From the NCBI RefSeq assembly GCF_050490315.1, contig NZ_JBNPEO010000003.1, positions 310,001 to 374,000 of the forward strand: 64,000 nt of DNA, read 5' to 3'. The notes below the pieces were generated by a model, which saw only the letters and a program-made list of their open reading frames with translations, was not told the DNA's origin and ran no database searches. Both the position numbers and the translations under genes were made by a program. The DNA comes from JBNPEO01 sp050490315. GTDB taxonomy: Bacteria; Actinomycetota; Actinomycetes; Actinomycetales; Micrococcaceae. Each line of letters starts with the position of its first letter. Positions within the stretch are counted from its first letter, which is position 1. Of this stretch, positions 51,538-60,017 are shown in pieces.

Positions 51538-54357
51538 ATGATTAGTGTCCGGCTGCCGAGAACACGGACCCTGGCCGTGGAGGGCGCCCCACTTGGGGGG
51601 GTGGGCTCAGAAGGCGGCGTGATGGATTTGCGGCACGTGCAGGGCACCATCCCCATAGGGATGATTCCGACGTCCTTGCCCACATTAGGCATGGCTGATC
51701 GTCGGCAATGGACTTCCCTTGCCCGAAAAGCTGCGCTGGAACAGACAATCCAAACCCTGAGCATCAGTGATGAGCACTTTGGCGTTGTGATTTGTGGCGG
51801 ACCCGGGATGGGGAAATCGGTTTTCGCGAGGACCCTAGCGACTGAACTCTCCGGGACCACCCACGTTGTGCACCTTTCGGGCGCGGACTCCCGATGGCTG
51901 CCGCATTTTTCACAAGTTTCGCACCTTTTAGCTAGGCTTCCAGACGCCTCGGACTCGCACCGGGATGTGGTTGCAGCACTAGCCCACATGATCCTCAGTG
52001 ACGCGGCCGGCAGCCCTGTGTTGTTGATTGTGGAGGACGTCCAAGACATGGATGACCTAAGCACGGCAGTGGTGATGCGCTTGCTACTGGGCGGTTCGGC
52101 AAAGCTAGTGGCCTGCGTTCAAGAGCTTGCCCACTTACCACTGGATCTGGTGGATCTTTACAAGGATGGGCTCCTACAGGAGCTCAAGTTCGCACCTTTG
52201 GAATCTGACGAAATTTCAGCGTTGCTCTCAGCCGTGTTGGGAGCCCCCGTTTCTCGCACAGCAATCACAATATTTTCTCACGCCAGCGGTGGAAGCCCTT
52301 TGGCGCTGCAAGCGATGGTCGTGGAGCAACTGAACTGTAACAACTTGTATTTGGCCGGTGCTGTGTGGGTCTTGCGCGCTCCCGTCATCGCGCATCCTGA
52401 TGGACCGCTGGATGAACTGGTTCGAAGCCGGCTTGCCGAGGAACCGGAGGATGTGCGTGAGGCCCTCGAATGGTTGTCCTTACGCCGGCGGGCGCCGGTT
52501 TCCGACTTGCTCAAACTTGTGGGTCCAGCAACGGTTTCAGTGATGGAACGCTCCGGTTTGCTGAGCATTGTGGACGACGGACGGGCGTGGGTAACACTTT
52601 ACGAACCGTATATAGGCGTGGCAATCCGCGGATGGATGGACTCATGGCAGCGTAGATCCTTGTACAGCAAGGTCTCCAACGTACTTGCTGGCATCAGTGA
52701 ATCAGCAACGCCGGCGGAGCTGATGAGCTTCGCGGAATGGACTTTGGAATGCGGCGAGTCGCTATCATCACGTTTTGCGCTCAAGGCAGCCCAAGCTGCT
52801 AATTCCCTGTTCCATCCAACATTGGCGATTGCGTGTACTGAGCAGATCACCCAAAAAAATCCGGAATGGCTCGGTGCGGCGCTAGAGCGCGCTCGAGCTT
52901 ACGGAACGCTTGGGGACTACCGAGGTGCCGTCATTGCCCTGGATGAGGTTTCTCGCGAACGACTAGATTCCGCGCCACCGCTGGCCTACGGCAGACATGT
53001 CTTGGATCTGTGCAGCGCACTGTTAGAAATTGACGGCGGCTACGCTCGAGTAGACAGTGCGCTGATGGCCGCTGAAACGCGGCTAGGGGATCCGGCCGAT
53101 CCACGAAATGGCGGCGATTCGCGCGCACGTGATCAAGCATTATTGATGATCCGGCTCGCTAAGTTGCAATATCTCGTCCACCGCGGTGGCCTTGCCCAGG
53201 CAGTGCCACTGCTCGAAGAAGGCTTCCAGAAGCACGGCACGAGCGACTTTGGCCTTGGATGCGCAAGTTTATTGGCGTATTGCTGGACTATTGTGGGCCG
53301 CGAAATTGACGGCGTAGCCCTAGCCAATGACATCAAAGCAAGAGTCAATGCTTCTGATCTACCGCCCTACGTTCGCCGATGGCGTGAGAACGCCGTGTAC
53401 ACCGGCCTGCTGTGGTCCGGAGAGTGGACGGAATGTCTTGACGGGCTGAAGACGTTTATGGACAGCCAATCAACGCTCACCTTCGAGCGCGGCGGTGAGA
53501 CCGAGCTGGCCCTGGGGTTGGTGTACACCTACGCAGGCCGGATTGATCGAGCGATCGATGTACTGCGTGCTGCAAATGCCTTGTTAGCAGAAGGAGTTCG
53601 CGGATCCTCCTACGGTCTCTCGCTATCGGCACTAGCCTTCGCCTATGCCCAAGCTGGTGATGTCCGCGAGGCCCGCTCGTTCCTTGAACAGGCTTCCTTA
53701 CAAACAGAACCAAAGGGCTGGCTTGCCCAATGGACGGCCGGGTTCTGCGTCCAGATGGCGCGCCGATGGTTGCGAGACCCGGGTGCCAAACAATTGCTTA
53801 TAGACTCCGCGAACGAGGACATAACGGCGGGCCGGATGGTCACGGCATCCATGTCCCTATTTGGAGCCACCGTTCAGGGAAGCGACGCCGAGCTAGCACT
53901 TCTCCAAAGTGTTTCAACTCAGCGTCAGGGCCGGATGGCCCGCGTGAATGCATTGGTGGCAGAAGGTAGCCGCCATAAGGACGCCGGAGCGCTGATGAGA
54001 GCTGCTGGAATCGCTGCCGAGCTGAGGCTCGACGTGGTGGAATCCCGTTGCGTGGTGCTGGCACTGGACGTAGCCTTGGCCTCCGGAGACACCACCACGG
54101 CCAAACAAGCACAGCGTCGGCTAGATGCTCTTACACCGCGGCTGCCCGGACTTCCCTTGTCCCCCCATAGCCAGGGACCAGAGCTTACTGAACGCGAACG
54201 GCAAGTGGCTCGCTTGGCTGCCCAAGGGATGAGCAACAAAGAGGTTGCCACCCACCTTGAAGTTTCGATTCGCACCGTTGAAGGACACCTGTATCAAGTG
54301 TTCACTAAGCTAGGCATCACCTCACGAAGTGGACTTGGTGATGCTGGAAACTGGTGA
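51538..54357 (+). CDS. LAL-type LuxR regulator 1 (STAND ATPase with C-terminal HTH)
   Basis: A large ATP-binding LuxR (MalT-like) regulator of 939 residues. The N-terminal AAA/STAND domain has Walker A GGPGMGKS (87-94) and Walker B VLLIVEDVQD (161-170, Glu166-Asp167). A long helical region like tetratricopeptide repeats follows (about 400-860), then a C-terminal LuxR HTH, ELTERERQVARLAAQG then MSNKEVATHLEVSIRTVEGHLYQVFTKLGI. Both ATP motifs are intact. The HTH ends only about 12 residues after KLGI, shorter than in its neighbours. ATG 51538 suits the candidate promoter; ATG 51622, preceded by AGAAGG, is a good alternative. Target genes unknown. Confidence 0.9.
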   Translation: MISVRLPRTRTLAVEGAPLGGVGSEGGVMDLRHVQGTIPIGMIPTSLPTLGMADRRQWTSLARKAALEQTIQTLSISDEHFGVVICGGPGMGKSVFARTLATELSGTTHVVHLSGADSRWLPHFSQVSHLLARLPDASDSHRDVVAALAHMILSDAAGSPVLLIVEDVQDMDDLSTAVVMRLLLGGSAKLVACVQELAHLPLDLVDLYKDGLLQELKFAPLESDEISALLSAVLGAPVSRTAITIFSHASGGSPLALQAMVVEQLNCNNLYLAGAVWVLRAPVIAHPDGPLDELVRSRLAEEPEDVREALEWLSLRRRAPVSDLLKLVGPATVSVMERSGLLSIVDDGRAWVTLYEPYIGVAIRGWMDSWQRRSLYSKVSNVLAGISESATPAELMSFAEWTLECGESLSSRFALKAAQAANSLFHPTLAIACTEQITQKNPEWLGAALERARAYGTLGDYRGAVIALDEVSRERLDSAPPLAYGRHVLDLCSALLEIDGGYARVDSALMAAETRLGDPADPRNGGDSRARDQALLMIRLAKLQYLVHRGGLAQAVPLLEEGFQKHGTSDFGLGCASLLAYCWTIVGREIDGVALANDIKARVNASDLPPYVRRWRENAVYTGLLWSGEWTECLDGLKTFMDSQSTLTFERGGETELALGLVYTYAGRIDRAIDVLRAANALLAEGVRGSSYGLSLSALAFAYAQAGDVREARSFLEQASLQTEPKGWLAQWTAGFCVQMARRWLRDPGAKQLLIDSANEDITAGRMVTASMSLFGATVQGSDAELALLQSVSTQRQGRMARVNALVAEGSRHKDAGALMRAAGIAAELRLDVVESRCVVLALDVALASGDTTTAKQAQRRLDALTPRLPGLPLSPHSQGPELTERERQVARLAAQGMSNKEVATHLEVSIRTVEGHLYQVFTKLGITSRSGLGDAGNW

Positions 54358-57112
54358 CTTAGCCGTGGCACAGATGCCGAGCGAACAATGGCACGATTAC
54401 AGCGGTGTCCTAGCAGGGGTAACAGCAGCGATCAGCTCACCGCACTGCTGGGCTGTTTTCCTTGTGGGATCTCCGGGGTTAGGCGCCACAAGCCTGCTAA
54501 ATCAACTCAACCGCAAGCCAAGCGTCGGCAGACATATCGTGGACGTTCGAGCCACTACAAGCCTGTCCACTGTGGAGTACGGCGCGCTGGCACCATTCCT
54601 GCTTGGCCTGACACCAGAGGATCTGGAGCTGCCGCAGTCGGTGTTACGCGCACTGCGCGAACAGCTAGGACTGGGGGACCCGAACGTGGAGCCAGCGTTG
54701 ATCCTGGTAGACGACGCCCACACCTTGGACCCCTCGAGCGCTGAAATTTTGGCTCATATAGTCCGGGCAGGTTGGGCAAAATTGGTTGCCAGCGCTTCGC
54801 CATATCCCGGCATTCCTGGCCCGCTACTGCGTTTTTGGATCGACGGCGCCGCTGAACGTTTTGACCTGCACCCCTTGAGCAAAAAGGACGCACAGGAATT
54901 CTGTCAAACCCTCCTGGGTGGTCCGGTTTTGCGAAGCACAGCGCAACAAATGTACGCCGAAAGCAACGGAAATCCTCTGTTTCTCAAAGCCCTCGTGGAG
55001 GAGGCTCAAGCGTCCGGGGAACTCGAAAAACGTCGCGGCATATGGCTCAATCAGGGCATTACGGGGATCCGTCCACCCAAACTGGCTACCGTCGTCGAAC
55101 GTTACCTTCGTGACCTCACACCTTCCGAGCGCGAGTGTCTTGAACTTGTTGCCCTCGCCGAACCTGTGGAACGGCACCTGATTGAGGCGCTTACGGGCGA
55201 ACGCGAGACGCGCAGACTCGCGGAAATCGGTTTCATTTCCACAACAGCGGAATCCGTGTACGTCGGACAAGGAAAACCTGCGCCGCTAATAAAGCTCACC
55301 ATTCCAGTGATCGGCGAGCTCCTGCGTAGGACAACTTCACGTGCGCGAAGTCTGAACTGGCATCGTCGCTTCCGCTTACATGCCGGTTACGACGGTGGCG
55401 GGGAAATGGGCTTAGTGCGTCGCGTTACCTGGGCTCTGGACAGTGGTTCGGAAGTTCCTGACGAGCTGATATTGCGAGCAGCGGTTATTGCTTGCAATCT
55501 CTTCGAGTCTGAACAAGCCGTCCGTCTGGCCCCAGCAGTCCGGAACCACGAACTTTCCTCAGAAACTAGCGCAGTGCTAGCTCGTGCGTATTTCAACCTT
55601 GGCAGTTTTGGTGAAGCGTGGGCATTTTTGGGTTACGGGGGGCCCAGAATGTCAGTGGCAAATAATCCACAACATCGGCCAACAATGTTTAATAGTTTGC
55701 TGCGGGCCGGGATTCGTATGGCCTTGGGTCAGGCCCCAGCGCAGCTAGCGGCGGATGCGGCAGCATTGCGTGAATCGGGGAGTAACAGCGGGGCGGATGG
55801 TGTCTCGGATCTAGTGATTGAAGGCCGAGCCAGCGTAATAGAAATGATGGGGCAGTCGATATCTGGTGACTATGCCGGAATGTCTAGAATCCTGGGCGGA
55901 TCAGGAGCGGAGTTGGGAACGGATAATGACTCGCCCGATGACATCCTCAATCAGGCTTTGATGTGTGCCCTTGATGCGGAACGGCTATGCGCGCAGGGCG
56001 CCCCAGTCAAAGGACAGGCAGCGGCTGCCGAAGCAATCGCGCTTTTGGAGAATTATCACAACGAAGCATTCGTATTGCACGAATGGATTGCCCTAAGGAG
56101 CATTATTTGTGCGCTTTTTGCTGGCCACTGGGATGCTGCCACAGCGCAAGTAGAGGGCTACTTCGCGTCTACAGCTGGCGTGTCAGCAGCGCTTAGCGGA
56201 GGGGACTACACGATCAGAGGGTTTATTGCAGTCCGCCGCGGTAGCTTCCCAGAGGCCTTGGAAATCTTAGAAACCGGGATGGAAGCGCTCCGGGTTTTGG
56301 ATCCGCAGCAAATTTTTGGTGTGTGTGCTGGGCTGGCAGCCTATTGTGCAGCCCGTGATGGTCAACTGCAACGTGCAAGCAACTTGCTCGCCGAACACCA
56401 GCGAGATAGTAGCAAAGGAGTTTATCTACTGCGATTCATGGCTAATGCCTTTGCGGCGGCCGCACGCGAGTACATCGTATCGGCGCAGAACAAGGATTCG
56501 CTGGCTAGCGATATTTTGGGAAACGATCCATCAAATTACGGCACAAACGGGGACGGACTGTCATTGCTACTCGGCCTGGCTGCGGAAGCGAGGAGCAAAG
56601 GTGCAGGGATGCTGGAAATGATGGCACTAGACCTTGTCATGGACTTGGGCGATCGGAGCGAAACGCAGCGTTTTGTGGCCCTAACTGCCGAGGTCGAAGG
56701 CCCTTGGGCGCAGGCTCTGCACGGCTACAGTGCAGCGCTGGCCACAGGCAATACTGACGGACTGTTAACGGCAGCCGCGAGCCTCCAGCGAGCCGGACTC
56801 GACGGGCTGGCCGCCGGTGCATATGCCGAAGTCCTCAACGAGCTAGGGACCGGCTCCAACCGAGAAGCACGTCAGTGGGCACGTTCTGGCCTTGCTGCCA
56901 TCCGGCCGGAGGCCAGCGCACCTACAGCCTTAACAAAGCGCGAGAAGTTGGTAATTTCCCTAGCCCGTCAAGGTCTCAGCGACAGGGACATTGCCCAGGA
57001 GCTCCAACTGTCTGTCCGAACCGTTGAGGGGCACCTGTACCGCTCCTACATCAAACTCGATATACCCGGGCGGGAGTACTTGGCCCATCTGGAAGAGCAC
57101 CAAATTCAGTGA
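54341..57112 (+). CDS. LAL-type LuxR regulator 2, Walker A lysine missing
   Basis: A 923-residue paralogue with the same order: STAND ATPase-like domain, long helical-repeat region, C-terminal HTH (ALTKREKLVISLARQG then LSDRDIAQELQLSVRTVEGHLYRSYIKL). The Walker A position reads GSPGLGAT with Ala49 (codon 54485-54487) in place of the invariant lysine. Walker B, ALILVDDAHTLD, is normal. It may bind ATP poorly or work as a non-cycling partner of the other regulators. ATG 54341 is inside the first gene's end, a 17-base overlap in another frame; GTG 54329 or GTG 54365 are alternatives. Coupled expression with regulator 1 is likely. Confidence 0.88.
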   Translation: MLETGDLAVAQMPSEQWHDYSGVLAGVTAAISSPHCWAVFLVGSPGLGATSLLNQLNRKPSVGRHIVDVRATTSLSTVEYGALAPFLLGLTPEDLELPQSVLRALREQLGLGDPNVEPALILVDDAHTLDPSSAEILAHIVRAGWAKLVASASPYPGIPGPLLRFWIDGAAERFDLHPLSKKDAQEFCQTLLGGPVLRSTAQQMYAESNGNPLFLKALVEEAQASGELEKRRGIWLNQGITGIRPPKLATVVERYLRDLTPSERECLELVALAEPVERHLIEALTGERETRRLAEIGFISTTAESVYVGQGKPAPLIKLTIPVIGELLRRTTSRARSLNWHRRFRLHAGYDGGGEMGLVRRVTWALDSGSEVPDELILRAAVIACNLFESEQAVRLAPAVRNHELSSETSAVLARAYFNLGSFGEAWAFLGYGGPRMSVANNPQHRPTMFNSLLRAGIRMALGQAPAQLAADAAALRESGSNSGADGVSDLVIEGRASVIEMMGQSISGDYAGMSRILGGSGAELGTDNDSPDDILNQALMCALDAERLCAQGAPVKGQAAAAEAIALLENYHNEAFVLHEWIALRSIICALFAGHWDAATAQVEGYFASTAGVSAALSGGDYTIRGFIAVRRGSFPEALEILETGMEALRVLDPQQIFGVCAGLAAYCAARDGQLQRASNLLAEHQRDSSKGVYLLRFMANAFAAAAREYIVSAQNKDSLASDILGNDPSNYGTNGDGLSLLLGLAAEARSKGAGMLEMMALDLVMDLGDRSETQRFVALTAEVEGPWAQALHGYSAALATGNTDGLLTAAASLQRAGLDGLAAGAYAEVLNELGTGSNREARQWARSGLAAIRPEASAPTALTKREKLVISLARQGLSDRDIAQELQLSVRTVEGHLYRSYIKLDIPGREYLAHLEEHQIQ

Positions 57113-57285
57113 CATATTACTAGCTGTTGGTATCTACTCTTCGCGTTCCGTGCGTTATCTGGGTGGTGGTACTTAGCAAATCCGAGTACTCACTACTGGT
57201 GCGCAGGCCGGCACCTCCCTGCTTAGCTACTTATGGGGCAAGCGACTTCTTAGGAAGTCGGTGAAGGCTATGCTTGGGGGCAAAA
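57113..57285 (+). promoter_or_regulatory. Spacer before regulator 3 with hairpin 57243-57260
   Basis: The only sizeable gap inside the array of large LuxR genes. It holds the 8-bp palindrome GAGTACTC (57184-57191), GGTGC/GCACC arms just after it, and a perfect hairpin CGACTTC-TTAG-GAAGTCG (57243-57260) 25 bases before the regulator 3 start. A separate promoter for genes 3 and 4 is plausible. Confidence 0.45.
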
Positions 57286-60015
57286 ATGCTGTTGAATACG
57301 GATTCGGGGGCTAGTCATGTGAATGCGGCTCCCTTGTGGCCTGTGGTGGGTCGCAAAGAAGCCATAGAAATGATCGCCGAAGGCCTGAGCGAAAATCGCT
57401 CTGGTGCGCTCATCACTGGTGAAGCCGGATCGGGCAAAACGTTCCTCGCCCAAGAGGCACTCAAGGACGTTCGTGAGCATGGCTACGTGGTCTCGTTGCG
57501 GGGCAGCCACACGCTCGCTAACACACCCTATGGGGCCCTCAACGTATTACTGCGAGACGTTGACTCAAGCTACCTGAACCATCCAGTTCTGGTGTTGTCT
57601 GGCTTGACGCGCTTGCTGGCAGAACACTCCGACGGCCAGCAGGCAGTCATCTTTGTGGACAACGCGGTTGATATTGACCAGCTTAGTGCCGTGGCCTTGG
57701 CACAACTTGCACGCAACGGTGCTATCCAGCTGATACTTACAGCCACCGAACCTGCGAGCCTGCCGCACGCTTTCCTAAGTCTGCGCGATGAAGGGCTTGT
57801 TACAAATGTTGAGCTGCGGCCGCTGACCTTAACTCAGACCCGTGAATGGCTGGCAGAAGCATTGCAGGCGCCATGTTCCCAAGCGGCCGTGCGTGCTCTG
57901 TGGAAGAACAGTGGAGGTAACGTCCACCACCTCAAGTTGTTGAGTCAAGAACTTCTCGAATCGGGGGCGCTCTCGAAGGCTCAAGGCAACTGGATTCTCA
58001 GCGGGGAAGTATCAGTTCATTCGCGGGCAGTAACAGAGCTGATAGTGGCCAAGATAGGCCGGTTAGACGAGGGCGAGCACCGGATCCTCGACATCGTGGC
58101 GCTCGCCGAAAGTGTCCCGCTGGAAGTATTGCTGCGGCTCGGAGCGGCTCACGAGATTGACTCATTGGAGGAGAAAGGACTTCTCGAACTAGATCATAGG
58201 GCGCCCCGACATGCTCGAATCCACAGCCCCCTACTGGCCGGCGTCGTCCGCAGCGCGGTACCTCAGGGCCGCAGTAACCACCTCCGAGCGCTCGTGATAG
58301 AAGCCTTCCAGGGGGACACCCTTCAACCAGACATCAAGCTCGCCTTAGCGGTATGGGGTCTGGACTGCGGGGCAGCCCTCACAACAGCGGAAACCGTTGA
58401 GAGTGCGGGACTTGCCAATGACGCGTCCAAGCCGAATTTGGCTCTGCGCTTGATCCGTTCCCTCCTGGACGATGCCCAAACCGGTAGTTCTGCCGCCGAA
58501 GAAATACGTTCACTCTTACTTTTGGGCAAGATAGGTCAGGCAAGACTGGTCCTTGGCCCATTCCGCAAGGTGCCAAGGCCCTTACTGAACGTAGCTCAGC
58601 GGGTGCGGCTTTTACTGGCGGGGAGTTCGGTACTTCTGGCCACCCAAGGGGGAGGCCCAGGGGCGGCGCAGCAACTTGACCGTGCACGGAAAGAATTCGA
58701 AATGGCCGCCAAGGACCCGGCGTTGGCGCGCGAGGATGAGGCGATCTTCGAGCAACTTCTTTTGAGCGAAGCCGGGGCCCGCTCCTATTCGGGTGATTAC
58801 GCAACGCAAGTGAAAGTGCTAACAGACCTTTTCAGTCAGCCTGTTCCACGTAGCTCGGTATTCAGGCTCTTAGGAGGCAGCATGCTTTGTGAGGCGCTGG
58901 CCGTCACAGGGAAGATGGAGCAGGCGCGCTGCCTCGCCGAGGAACTTTTGCCTGAATGCCACCGGCCAGAGAGCGTTGCAGTTGCGGTCCAACTGGCAAT
59001 TCCGAGGATTCGGTACGCGCTGCTTTGGGGGGGACACCTTGAAACAACAGCCAGCACTATCAGTCTTGGTGAACAAAGCGCAGCCCGGACCCATTACCAA
59101 ATGTTTAATGCCACGGAGCTACCTGCAGCCATTGTGGCCGCGGCGCAAGGTAAAGCTGGCGTTGCTCTTGGGCTCTTGAACCCCGCAATCGGACAACTGC
59201 GGGTTGGAGACGCTGAAGGTGTGCTTGCCCTTGCTTGCTCGGCTGCTGCCTATGCACATGCCCTGAACGGAAATAAAAGTGAGTCCCAGAAACTTCTAGC
59301 TGAAGCAGCTGCTCAAGATCGGCGGGCCACCTATCTGGTGGAACGCACAGCACAGTATTTTGCTGCTCTCGCTCGGATGATCAACTCGACTGGATTGGAC
59401 ACTGCACCGGGGAGTTCTATGCTCGCCACTGAGTTGCTGTCCATGGCAGGAGAAGAACAACAGCGGGGAGCCACTACGCTCGAGTTGTACTGCCTCAGCG
59501 CTGCACTACGGTGCGCGGAACTTAGCGGTAACCTCGCTGTGGCGCGGCGTTTGAGTGAAGCATCCGTGTTGGCGGACGGACCATTCGCGCAATTATGCGG
59601 AAAATTTGCTCGCGCCGTTCTCGCTCAAGATCCATCGATGCTGGTGGCTGTCGCCTTGGAAGCGGCTGAGCAACAGAATCATCGCTTTGCACTTGACGTC
59701 GCTCGCTTGGCGGAGTTGAGATCGGTGGCCTTGCAGGACCGCAACGCACAATATCTGGCCAAACGCTTAGCCGATCAGTACAGGCACGTTCTAGGGGTTC
59801 GGTCAGTGGGCAGCGAGGACATGCAACCGCTGACTGCTAGGGAACTTGAAATAGCTAGGATTGCGGCTCACCAGGCTAGTAATCGTGAGATCGCCAGCCA
59901 GCTGCACGTTTCCGTCCGAACCGTTGAAGGACATTTGTACCGAATCTTCCGGAAATTGAAGATCTCCGAACGGTCAGAACTGCTTTATTCTTTCCTAGAG
60001 CCTGAGACGGTCTAG
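57286..60015 (+). CDS. LAL-type LuxR regulator 3
   Basis: A 909-residue paralogue. Walker A GEAGSGKT (45-52) is intact and is preceded by the VVGRKEAIEMI lead-in common in such ATPases. Walker B reads AVIFVDNAVDID, with Asn126 following Asp125 where the neighbours have Asp or Glu-Asp pairs. The long helical middle region is followed by PLTARELEIARIAAHQ and ASNREIASQLHVSVRTVEGHLYRIFRKL, a complete LuxR HTH. ATG 57286 follows GGGGG; the TTG four codons upstream is not used. The stop lies two bases before regulator 4's GTG, so these two are one transcript. Confidence 0.9.
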   Translation: MLLNTDSGASHVNAAPLWPVVGRKEAIEMIAEGLSENRSGALITGEAGSGKTFLAQEALKDVREHGYVVSLRGSHTLANTPYGALNVLLRDVDSSYLNHPVLVLSGLTRLLAEHSDGQQAVIFVDNAVDIDQLSAVALAQLARNGAIQLILTATEPASLPHAFLSLRDEGLVTNVELRPLTLTQTREWLAEALQAPCSQAAVRALWKNSGGNVHHLKLLSQELLESGALSKAQGNWILSGEVSVHSRAVTELIVAKIGRLDEGEHRILDIVALAESVPLEVLLRLGAAHEIDSLEEKGLLELDHRAPRHARIHSPLLAGVVRSAVPQGRSNHLRALVIEAFQGDTLQPDIKLALAVWGLDCGAALTTAETVESAGLANDASKPNLALRLIRSLLDDAQTGSSAAEEIRSLLLLGKIGQARLVLGPFRKVPRPLLNVAQRVRLLLAGSSVLLATQGGGPGAAQQLDRARKEFEMAAKDPALAREDEAIFEQLLLSEAGARSYSGDYATQVKVLTDLFSQPVPRSSVFRLLGGSMLCEALAVTGKMEQARCLAEELLPECHRPESVAVAVQLAIPRIRYALLWGGHLETTASTISLGEQSAARTHYQMFNATELPAAIVAAAQGKAGVALGLLNPAIGQLRVGDAEGVLALACSAAAYAHALNGNKSESQKLLAEAAAQDRRATYLVERTAQYFAALARMINSTGLDTAPGSSMLATELLSMAGEEQQRGATTLELYCLSAALRCAELSGNLAVARRLSEASVLADGPFAQLCGKFARAVLAQDPSMLVAVALEAAEQQNHRFALDVARLAELRSVALQDRNAQYLAKRLADQYRHVLGVRSVGSEDMQPLTARELEIARIAAHQASNREIASQLHVSVRTVEGHLYRIFRKLKISERSELLYSFLEPETV

Positions 60016-60017
60016 CC

